Positions 40,909 through 48,129 of a stretch of 60,018 bases of DNA are shown in pieces (positions within the stretch are counted from its first letter, which is position 1; each line of letters begins with the position of its first letter). The DNA is from Streptomyces aidingensis. Lineage in GTDB: Bacteria > Actinomycetota > Actinomycetes > Streptomycetales > Streptomycetaceae. The translations under genes were made by a program, and so were the position numbers. The notes beneath the pieces were generated by a model. It saw nothing but the letters and a program-made list of their open reading frames with translations, had not been told where the DNA came from and searched no databases. The stretch is taken from positions 1 through 60,018 of the forward strand of contig NZ_FOLM01000025.1 of NCBI RefSeq assembly GCF_900112355.1, written 5' to 3'.

Positions 40909-42456
40909 ATGACCGAACCCTCAGCGCCGGAGCGCGCTCCGGTGGTCGACATGCGCGGTATCAGCGTGGAGTTCCCGGGCGTCAAGGCGCTCTCGGAGGT
41001 CGACTTCCGGCTTTTCCCCGGTGAAGTGCATGCCCTGATGGGCGAGAACGGCGCGGGCAAGTCCACCCTGATCAAGGCGCTGACCGGGGTGTACCGGACC
41101 AGCGCCGGCACCATCCGGCTGAACGGCAGGCCGGTCGCCTTCACCGGCCCCGGCCAGGCGCAGCAGGCCGGTGTCAGCACCGTCTACCAGGAAGTCAATC
41201 TCTGCTCCAACCTCACCGTCGCGGAGAACATCCTGCTCGGCCGGGAACCGCGCCGCTTCGGCGCCATCGACGGCCGGGCCACCCGGGCCGCCGCGGCAAA
41301 GCTGCTGGACCGCATCGGCCTGGACATCGACCCCGCGTCCCAGCTCGGCAGTCACCCCATCGCGGTGCAGCAACTGGTGGCGATCGCCCGGGCCCTGGCC
41401 GTGCAGGCACGGGTCCTGGTCCTGGACGAACCGACCTCCAGCCTCGACTCCGACGAGGTCGCCGAACTGTTCCGCATCCTGCGCGTGCTGCGCGAGGAGG
41501 GGGTGGCGATCCTCTTCGTCTCCCACTTCATCGACCAGGTGTACGAGATCGCCGACCGGATGACGGTGCTGCGCAACGGCCGGCTGGTCGGCGAGCATCT
41601 GACCCGCGAACTGGACCGGCTGGACCTGGTGTCGGCGATGCTGGGCCGCGAGCTCAGCACACTGGAGGAGGTCCAGCGGCGCACCTCGCACCACGCCCCG
41701 GGCACCGAGCCGGTGCTCCAGGCCCGCGGGCTGGGCCGGGCGGGCGCGATCGCGCCGTTCGACCTGGACATCCACGCCGGCGAGGTGGTGGGCCTGGCCG
41801 GGCTGCTCGGCTCCGGCCGCACCGAGCTGGCCCGGCTGCTGTTCGGTGCGGACCGGCCGGACACCGGCACCCTGACCATCGGCGGGAAGCCGGCCCGGGC
41901 CCGCGGCCCGCGGTCGATGATCTCCCACGGGGTCGCCTTCTGCTCGGAGGACCGCAAGGGGGAGGGCGTCATCGCCGATCTGAGCGTGCGCGACAACCTG
42001 GTGCTGGCCATGCAGGCGGCCCGCGGCTGGGCGCGCCCGGTCCCCCGGCGGCTCGCCGAGGACCTGGTCGCCGAGTACATCGAGAAGCTCGACATCCGCC
42101 CGGCCGATCCGGGCGCGGTGATCGGCAATCTCTCCGGCGGCAACCAGCAGAAGGTGCTGCTGGCGCGATGGCTGGTGACCAGGCCCCGGCTGCTCATCCT
42201 GGACGAACCGACCCGGGGCATCGACGTCGGCGCCAAGGCGCAGATCCAGAAGGTGGTGGCCGATCTGGCCGCCGAGGGCATGGCGGTGGTGTTCATCTCC
42301 GCCGAACTGGAGGAAGTGGTGCGGGTCTCGGACCGGGTCGTGGTGCTGCGCGACCGCCGGAAAGTGGCCGAACTCGCCGGTCACGACGTGTCCGTCAGCG
42401 ATGTGATGTCCGCGATCGCCGCGCAGAGCGGCCCGGTGGCGGCGGTGGCGTCATGA
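40909..42456 (+). CDS. ytfR: sugar ABC transporter ATPase, duplicated (YtfR-like)
   Basis: Double ATP-binding subunit of 515 residues, the class used by monosaccharide (CUT2) importers. Domain 1 has Walker A GENGAGKST (about 45-53) and Walker B VLVLDEPTSSLD, with a weak signature motif. Domain 2 has a degenerate Walker A (GLLGSGRTE) but an intact signature LSGGNQQK and Walker B LLILDEPTRG, which is normal for the family. ATG 40909 has only a modest ribosome site; its expression may depend on read-through of the hairpin upstream. The stop overlaps the first permease start (ATGA). Confidence 0.94.
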   Translation: MTEPSAPERAPVVDMRGISVEFPGVKALSEVDFRLFPGEVHALMGENGAGKSTLIKALTGVYRTSAGTIRLNGRPVAFTGPGQAQQAGVSTVYQEVNLCSNLTVAENILLGREPRRFGAIDGRATRAAAAKLLDRIGLDIDPASQLGSHPIAVQQLVAIARALAVQARVLVLDEPTSSLDSDEVAELFRILRVLREEGVAILFVSHFIDQVYEIADRMTVLRNGRLVGEHLTRELDRLDLVSAMLGRELSTLEEVQRRTSHHAPGTEPVLQARGLGRAGAIAPFDLDIHAGEVVGLAGLLGSGRTELARLLFGADRPDTGTLTIGGKPARARGPRSMISHGVAFCSEDRKGEGVIADLSVRDNLVLAMQAARGWARPVPRRLAEDLVAEYIEKLDIRPADPGAVIGNLSGGNQQKVLLARWLVTRPRLLILDEPTRGIDVGAKAQIQKVVADLAAEGMAVVFISAELEEVVRVSDRVVVLRDRRKVAELAGHDVSVSDVMSAIAAQSGPVAAVAS

Positions 42457-43469
42457 AACGCGCACAGATCCTGTGGCCGCTGGCGGCCCTGGCCGGCCTG
42501 CTGGTGCTCAACATCATTGTCACGCCGTCCTTCCTCAGTCTGCGGATCCAGGACGGCCATCTGTTCGGCAGCACCATCGACATCCTGCGCAACGGCGCGC
42601 CGACCATGCTGATCGCCGTCGGGATGACCCTGGTGATCGCCACCCGCGGCATCGACCTCTCGGTGGGCGCGGTCGCCGCCATCGCCGGCGCGATCGCCTG
42701 CACCTGGATCGCGGACGGCGGCAATGCCGTCACGGCGATGATCATGGCGCTGGGCGTGTGCGTGCTGCTCGGGCTGTGGAACGGCTTCCTGGTCTCGGTC
42801 CTCGGCATCCAGCCCATCATCGCGACCCTGGTGCTGATGACGGCCGGGCGCGGGGTGGCGATGCTGCTCACCGAGGGCCAGATCATCACCATCAACGACT
42901 CGCTGTACAGCAAGATCGGCGCGGGCTTCGTGGTGCTGCCGGTGGCGATCCTGATCAGTCTGGCCGTGCTGGGCGGGGTGGCGCTGCTGACCCGCCGGAC
43001 CGCGCTGGGCATGCTGATCGAATCGGTCGGGGTCAATCCCGAGGCCAGCCGGCTGGCCGGGGTGCGCTCGCGCACCATCATCTGGACGGTCTATGTCTTC
43101 GCCGCGCTCTGCGCCGGGGTGGCGGGCCTGATGATCAGCTCCAATGTGAACGCGGCGGACGCCAACAGCGCCGGTCTGTGGATCGAGATGGACGCGATCC
43201 TCGCCGTGGTCATCGGCGGCACCTCGCTGGCCGGCGGCCGGTACTCGCTGGCCGGCACGCTGGTCGGGGCCCTGGTGATCCAGACCCTGACCACCACCGT
43301 CTACACCATCGGCGTTCCCACCAACGTGACGCTGGTGTTCAAGGCGGTGGTGGTGATCGCCGTCTGCCTGCTCCAGTCGCCGCGCACCGCCGGATTCGTC
43401 CGGGAGCGGCGCCGGCGGAAGCAGCCCTCCGTTTCCGTCCCGCGACCGCAGAAGGTGGGCGTCCGATGA
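42453..43469 (+). CDS. ytfT: sugar ABC transporter permease 1 (YtfT-like)
   Basis: Membrane permease of 338 residues with eight to ten hydrophobic helices. CUT2 permease signatures are TLVIATRGIDLSVGAVAAIAG and AVVIGGTSLAGGRYSLAGTL. The Arg/Lys-rich C-terminus is cytoplasmic. It starts inside the ATPase stop and ends inside the next permease start, both ATGA overlaps. Together with permease 2 it forms a heterodimeric channel, as in YtfT/YjfF. Confidence 0.94.
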   Translation: MKRAQILWPLAALAGLLVLNIIVTPSFLSLRIQDGHLFGSTIDILRNGAPTMLIAVGMTLVIATRGIDLSVGAVAAIAGAIACTWIADGGNAVTAMIMALGVCVLLGLWNGFLVSVLGIQPIIATLVLMTAGRGVAMLLTEGQIITINDSLYSKIGAGFVVLPVAILISLAVLGGVALLTRRTALGMLIESVGVNPEASRLAGVRSRTIIWTVYVFAALCAGVAGLMISSNVNAADANSAGLWIEMDAILAVVIGGTSLAGGRYSLAGTLVGALVIQTLTTTVYTIGVPTNVTLVFKAVVVIAVCLLQSPRTAGFVRERRRRKQPSVSVPRPQKVGVR

Positions 43470-44473
43470 CTGTGCTGGCTCCGTCACGTCCTTCCGGGCG
43501 GCTGCTCCCGGGCCGTCTTCCCCAGCGTTTCCTGCCGGTGATCGCCACCTTCGCGGTCTTTGTGATCACCTTCGGTGTCGGCTCGTTCCGCTACGAGGGC
43601 TTCTTCTCCGGACAGGTCGTGGCGAACCTGTTCGTCGACAACGCGTTTCTCATCGTGCTCGCCGTCGGGATGACGTTCGTCATCCTCACCGGCGGCATCG
43701 ATCTCTCGGTGGGCGCGGTCGCCGCGCTGTCCACCATGATCGCCGCGGCCACCCTGGAGGCGGGCTGGCCGCCCTGGCTGGCGGTGCTCACCGTGCTGGC
43801 CTCGGGCAGCACCCTGGGCCTGCTGATGGGGCTGGTCATCCACTACTTCGGGGTGCAGCCGTTCATCGTCACGCTGGCCGGCATGTTCCTGGCCCGCGGA
43901 CTGTGCTTCCTGATCAGCGTGGAGTCGGTGTCCATCCAGGACCCGGTCTTCCGCGACCTGGCGACCTCCACCATCTCGCTGCCCGGCGACATCGTGGTGA
44001 CCTGGAGCGTGGTCATCGCGCTGCTCACGGTGGCGGTGGCGGTGTATGTGCTGCATCTGACCCGCTTCGGCCGGACCGTGTACGCGGTGGGCGGCAGCGA
44101 GTCCTCGGCACGGCTGATGGGTCTGGCGACCAGCCGCGCCAAGGTGGGCGTCTACATGGTGAGCGGGTTCTGCTCCGCGCTGGGCGGCCTGCTGTTCAGC
44201 CTCTACATGCTCTCCGGCTACGGCCTGCACGCGGTCGGCATGGAGCTGGACGTCATCGCCGCCGTGGTCATCGGGGGAACCGTGCTGGCCGGGGGCTTCG
44301 GCTATGTGGCCGGTTCGGTCGCGGGCGTGCTGGTGCTGGGCACCGTGCAGACCCTGATCTCCTTCGAGGGCACGCTCAGCTCCTGGTGGACGAAGATCGT
44401 CATCGGTGTGCTGCTGCTCGCCTTCATCATGCTCCAGCGCCTCATCGTCCGGCAGCCCTCCGCGGCCCGGTAG
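43466..44473 (+). CDS. yjfF: sugar ABC transporter permease 2 (YjfF-like)
   Basis: Second permease of 335 residues, with TFVILTGGIDLSVGAVAALS and AVVIGGTVLAGGFGYVAGS as family blocks. The presence of two different permeases, rather than one homodimer, is what distinguishes the YtfQRT-YjfF furanose importer from ribose- or xylose-type CUT2 systems. It is last in the transporter operon, followed by a strong terminator. Confidence 0.94.
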   Translation: MTVLAPSRPSGRLLPGRLPQRFLPVIATFAVFVITFGVGSFRYEGFFSGQVVANLFVDNAFLIVLAVGMTFVILTGGIDLSVGAVAALSTMIAAATLEAGWPPWLAVLTVLASGSTLGLLMGLVIHYFGVQPFIVTLAGMFLARGLCFLISVESVSIQDPVFRDLATSTISLPGDIVVTWSVVIALLTVAVAVYVLHLTRFGRTVYAVGGSESSARLMGLATSRAKVGVYMVSGFCSALGGLLFSLYMLSGYGLHAVGMELDVIAAVVIGGTVLAGGFGYVAGSVAGVLVLGTVQTLISFEGTLSSWWTKIVIGVLLLAFIMLQRLIVRQPSAAR

Positions 44474-44502
44474 CCCCCGCCGCCCGCGCCGCCGGCGGGA
44501 AG

Positions 44503-44542
44503 ACGGCCCGGCTCCCGTGCCCGAGCGCGGGAGCCGGGCCGT
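44503..44542. terminator. bidirectional terminator, transporter and araD
   Basis: Perfect 15-bp stem ACGGCCCGGCTCCCG / CGGGAGCCGGGCCGT with a 10-base loop, between the convergent transporter and araD transcripts. Confidence 0.88.
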
Positions 44543-44582
44543 TCGCCGGCCGGCGGCGCGGGATCCCCCGGTGGTCGAGGGC

Positions 44583-45290
44583 TCAGGGGTTGCCGTAGTA
44601 GGCGCCGGGGCCGTGCTTGCGGGTGTAGTGCCGGTCGAGGAGGTGGCGCGGCGGGGTGACGGGCGAGCCCAGCTCCAGGGTGCGCAGGGCCATCTCGGCC
44701 ACCGCCTCGCAGATCACCGCGTGCTCGAAGGACTTCCGCGCGCCGGAGCCCCAGGTGAACGGTCCGTGGTGGGCGACCAGGGCGGCGGGCACCTCGGCGG
44801 CGCGGTCGTCGTCGCTCGCCAGCATGTCCACGATGACCCGGCCGGTGTTGTACTCGTAGTCCTCGGCGCACTGCTCGGGCGTGAGGTTGGGGGTGCAGGG
44901 CACCGGGCCGTTGAAGGTGTCGGCGTGGGTGGTGCCCAGGACGGGTATGTCGCGGCGGGCCTGGGCGAAGGCGACCGCGTGGGTGGAGTGGGTGTGCGTG
45001 ACCCCGCCTATGGAGGGGAACGCCAGATACAGGCAGCGGTGGGTCTCGGTGTCGGTGGAGGGCCGCAGATCGCCGTCCACCACGGCGCCGTCCGACAGCC
45101 GGACGGTGACCAGGTCCCGGGCGGTGAGCCGGTCGTAGGAGACTCCGGAGGGCTTGATCACGAAGACCCCGGCCTCCCGGTCCACACCGCTGACATTGCC
45201 CCAGGTCAGAGTCGCCAGCCCGGCGGCCGGGATGGCGAGATTGGCCTCCAGGACCTCCTGGCGCAGGGCGTCCGGGACGGTGACGGTCAT
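44583..45290 (-). CDS. araD: L-ribulose-5-phosphate 4-epimerase
   Basis: Class II aldolase-fold enzyme of 235 residues that turns L-ribulose 5-phosphate into D-xylulose 5-phosphate, feeding the pentose phosphate pathway. Metal-binding HTHS (in GVTHTHSTHAV) and a later His in VAHHGPFTWG are visible. TWGNVSGVD and IKPSGVSYD bind the phosphate. Length matches E. coli AraD. ATG 45290 has AAAGGAA 8 bases upstream. It follows araA copy 2 by 31 bp, so the two form an operon separate from araBA. Confidence 0.95.
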   Translation of the reverse strand: MTVTVPDALRQEVLEANLAIPAAGLATLTWGNVSGVDREAGVFVIKPSGVSYDRLTARDLVTVRLSDGAVVDGDLRPSTDTETHRCLYLAFPSIGGVTHTHSTHAVAFAQARRDIPVLGTTHADTFNGPVPCTPNLTPEQCAEDYEYNTGRVIVDMLASDDDRAAEVPAALVAHHGPFTWGSGARKSFEHAVICEAVAEMALRTLELGSPVTPPRHLLDRHYTRKHGPGAYYGNP

Positions 45291-45321
45291 GCCGTTGTTT
45301 CCTTTCGTGGCGGTGCGGTGA

Positions 45322-46833
45322 TCACAGGGCGCGGCCCAGGCGGTAGTACGCCTGGTTCCAGCGGATCTCCCGGGCGAACTGCCGGGGGGTGGTGTCCGCG
45401 CCGATCGTGAGGAGTTCGGTGCCGCACATGTCGGCGAAGTCGGCGAGGACTTCGGTGGTGAGGGCGGAGCTGAGGACGGTGTGGTGCGGTGCCCCGGCCA
45501 GCAGCCAGCTCTCCGCGGCCTCGGCGAGGGAGGGGCGCGGCACCCAGACGGCCCGTGCGGCCGGCAGCCGGCTCAGCGGCAGGGCGGGGGGCACGATGTC
45601 CACCTCGTTGAGGGTGAGCCGGAACCGGTCCCCCAGATCGGACAGTCCGGCCAGCAGGCCGTCGCCCGGGGCGGCGTCGAAGACCAGCCGCACCGGGTCC
45701 TCCCGGCCGCCGATGGACAGCGGGTGGATCTCGCAGCTCGGCGTGGCCGCCGCTATGGAGGGGCAGACCTCCAGCATGTGGGCGCCCAGCACCTTCGGGG
45801 TGCCGGGGCCGAGGTCGTAGGTGTAGTCCTCCATGAAGGAGGTGCCGCCGGGCAGGCCCCGCGCCATCACCTTCATGATCCGCAGCAGGGCCGCGGTCTT
45901 CCAGTCGCCCTCGCCGCCGAAGCCGTAGCCGTCCGCCATCAGCCGCTGCACGGCCAGGCCGGGAAGCTGGCGCAGTCCGCCGAGGTCCTCGAAGTTGGTG
46001 GTGAAGGCGGTGAAGCCGCCGTCGGTGAGGAACGCGCGCAGCCCTGCCTCGATGCGGGCGGCCTGGCGCAGCGCGTCGTGCCGGGGGCCGCCGCGCCGCA
46101 GCGCGTGCACCACCCGGTATTCGTCCTCGTAGGCGGCCACCAGGTCGTCGACGTCCCGGTCCGCGACCGCGTCCACGGCCGCCACCAGATCGTTGACGCC
46201 ATAGGTGTTGGCCGAGAAGCCGAAGCGGAGCTGCGCCTCCACCTTGTCCCCCTCGGTGACCGCGACATTGCGCATGGTGTCGCCGAAGCGGGCCAGCCGG
46301 AGGGTGCGGGCGGTGTGCCGGCCGACGGCGGCGCGCGACCAGTCGGCGATCCGCCGCAGGGTGCGGGGCTCGCTGAAGTGGCCGGCGACGATCTTCCGCG
46401 GCAGGCCGAGGCGGGCTTCCAGATGCGCGGCCTCGCGGTCGCCGTGCGCGGCCTGGTTGAGGTTCATGAAGTCCATGTCGATGCTCTGCCAGGGCAGCGA
46501 CAGGTTGTACTGGGTGTGCAGATGCAGCACGGGGCGGTCCAGGACGCCCAGTCCGGCGATCCACATCCTGGCCGGGGAGAAGGTGTGCATCCACAGGACG
46601 ACCCCGACGCAGTCGTCCGAGGCGTTGGCCTCCAGGCACACCCGGCGGATCGACTCGGCGTCGGTCAGCACCGGCTTCCAGATCACCCGGGCGGCCGTTC
46701 CCGGGGACTCGTCGAGGGACTCCGCCACATAGCGGGACTGCTCGGCCACCTGGTGCAGGGTCTGCTCGCCGTACAGGTCCTGGCTGCCGGTCAGGAACCA
46801 GATCTCCCGGTCGGGGAAGGCGCACTGGGGCAT
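45322..46833 (-). CDS. araA: L-arabinose isomerase (copy 2)
   Basis: Second full-length isomerase, 503 residues. All expected metal and catalytic residues remain (FGGEGDWK, SFMEDYTY, GAHMLEV, GAPHHTVL), so it should be active. It diverges from copy 1 mainly in the N-terminal and 215-260 regions, with YDLGPG in place of YHFGPG after the active-site loop. The ATG at 46833 has AGGAG upstream. It is cotranscribed with araD. The promoter has no lac-like operator but carries phased TCGA repeats over the start of transcription, so control differs from copy 1. It may prefer a related substrate or serve under other conditions. Confidence 0.94.
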   Translation of the reverse strand: MPQCAFPDREIWFLTGSQDLYGEQTLHQVAEQSRYVAESLDESPGTAARVIWKPVLTDAESIRRVCLEANASDDCVGVVLWMHTFSPARMWIAGLGVLDRPVLHLHTQYNLSLPWQSIDMDFMNLNQAAHGDREAAHLEARLGLPRKIVAGHFSEPRTLRRIADWSRAAVGRHTARTLRLARFGDTMRNVAVTEGDKVEAQLRFGFSANTYGVNDLVAAVDAVADRDVDDLVAAYEDEYRVVHALRRGGPRHDALRQAARIEAGLRAFLTDGGFTAFTTNFEDLGGLRQLPGLAVQRLMADGYGFGGEGDWKTAALLRIMKVMARGLPGGTSFMEDYTYDLGPGTPKVLGAHMLEVCPSIAAATPSCEIHPLSIGGREDPVRLVFDAAPGDGLLAGLSDLGDRFRLTLNEVDIVPPALPLSRLPAARAVWVPRPSLAEAAESWLLAGAPHHTVLSSALTTEVLADFADMCGTELLTIGADTTPRQFAREIRWNQAYYRLGRAL

Positions 46834-47030
46834 GGACTCCGCTCCTTGCGTGCTTCGCGCCGGAGTGACGGGAGCGGAGGGAACGGAAGGCGCCGGCTGC
46901 CCGGCATGTCGGCTACCGTTCGAGGAAGCGAACATGCAGCCCTTCCCGTCATCCTCCCGCACCCGTCCGCGCACCCCGGATACCCCGGCCCCCGCCGGGA
47001 GGCGGAGAGATCCGGGAGCCATGACATTCG

Positions 47031-47066
47031 TTCGATATCTCGAATGCTGTTCGAGATTGTGTCGAG
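47031..47066. promoter_or_regulatory. phased TCGA operator of araA2-araD
   Basis: TTCGATATCTCGAA (47031-47044, arms TTCGA/TCGAA) is followed by TTCGAGA and TCGAGAA. TCGA cores start at 47032, 47040, 47051 and 47062; the last two steps are 11 bp. The block begins at the -10 box and extends into the leader, where a repressor would block transcription. The regulator is unknown. Confidence 0.6.
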
Positions 47067-47096
47067 AACGTAGCCCTCCCGCCGCTCCCCTGTCAA
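47067..47096 (-). promoter_or_regulatory. sigma-HrdB-type promoter of araA2-araD
   Basis: On the minus strand TTGACA (47096-47091), 18-base spacer, TACGTT (47072-47067). This is a strong vegetative consensus, so tight repression is expected. The leader to the ATG at 46833 would be about 225 bases. Confidence 0.75.
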
Positions 47097-47143
47097 CGGT
47101 GGGGCCGGAGCACGGGCGGGCAGGGCGGGAGGGCGCGGGAGGT

Positions 47144-47866
47144 TCAGCGGTCCCGGTTGCGGGCCAGGTAGACGGTGTTGCTCGCGGTGCCGCCGCGCAG
47201 TGGGTTGGGGAAGGTCACCACCTGTGCGGTGACCTCGGTGAACACCTGCGCCAGGATGCCGCCGAAGGTCTCGCTGGGCGCGTCGTCGGACCACAGCGCG
47301 AAGATCCCGCCCGGCCGCAGACGGCGTGACAGCGCCCGCAGGCCCTCCGGGGTGTAGAAGGCGGCGTTCGCCGGCCGCAGCACATGGTCCGGGGAGTGGT
47401 CGATGTCCAGCAGCACCGCGTCGAACCGCCGCCGGGGCCGGTCCGGGTCGAAGCCGTCCCCGGCGGCCATGGCGAAGAAGTCCCCGTGCACCAGGCGGCA
47501 GCGCGCATCGCCGGCCAGCCGGCCGCCCAGCGGCACCAGCCCGCGCCGGTGCCAGGAGATCACCGGCTCCAGCGCCTCCACCACCAGCAGCGACGCCACC
47601 CGGGACGACGCCAGCGCGGTCGCGGCCGTGTAGCCGAGGCCCAGGCCGCCCACCACCACCTCGGGCGAGGTGTCCTCCGCGAGCGCCGCCAGGCCCAGCC
47701 GGGCCAGCTCCTCCTCCCCGGCGGTGAACAGGTCCGACATCAGGAACTCGTCACCGAGCTTCACCTCGTGCACCGGTTTCCCGGTGACCGGCTCGATACG
47801 GCGCCGCAGACTGATCTCCCCCATCGGGGTGGGCTGCCAGTCCAGTTCCGCAAATCGCACACCCAC
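47144..47866 (-). CDS. spermidine synthase-like / class I methyltransferase-fold protein
   Basis: Protein of about 240 residues with a Rossmann methyltransferase fold. VVVGGLGLGYTAATAL is the nucleotide-binding glycine motif, VVEALEPVISW the acidic strand end, and FDAVLLDIDHSPDHVL the spermidine-synthase-like active-site segment. Many actinobacterial members are annotated spermidine synthase without proof, and this one lacks clear putrescine-site residues. I chose GTG 47866, which has AGGGGCGG upstream; GTG 47860 is an alternative. It is not obviously linked to its neighbours. Confidence 0.75.
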   Translation of the reverse strand: MGVRFAELDWQPTPMGEISLRRRIEPVTGKPVHEVKLGDEFLMSDLFTAGEEELARLGLAALAEDTSPEVVVGGLGLGYTAATALASSRVASLLVVEALEPVISWHRRGLVPLGGRLAGDARCRLVHGDFFAMAAGDGFDPDRPRRRFDAVLLDIDHSPDHVLRPANAAFYTPEGLRALSRRLRPGGIFALWSDDAPSETFGGILAQVFTEVTAQVVTFPNPLRGGTASNTVYLARNRDR

Positions 47867-48042
47867 CGCAAACCGCCCCTGTCCTCGTGTCGCCGGCCGG
47901 ACAGCAACACCTACCACACCGCCCGCGCCGCCCGCGCCGGCGGGGCGCGGGGCGGCGGTGGCGTCGGGGCGGAGCGCGCCGGCCCCGACGCCACCGGCAA
48001 GGGCCGGATCGCTCCGGTCCTCCGCCCGCCACGCGGGCCCGC

Positions 48043-48088
48043 CCGCCGCCCTCCCCGCCGGGCCGAACACAAGCGGGGAGGGCGGCGG
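48043..48088 (-). terminator. terminator after the giant ThuA-domain gene
   Basis: Perfect 16-bp stem CCGCCGCCCTCCCCGC / GCGGGGAGGGCGGCGG with a 14-base loop, about 40 bp after the stop at 48130. Confidence 0.85.
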
Positions 48089-48129
48089 TGCCGTTCGCGG
48101 GCCCTGTGACGGCTGCCGCCGGGCGACCG

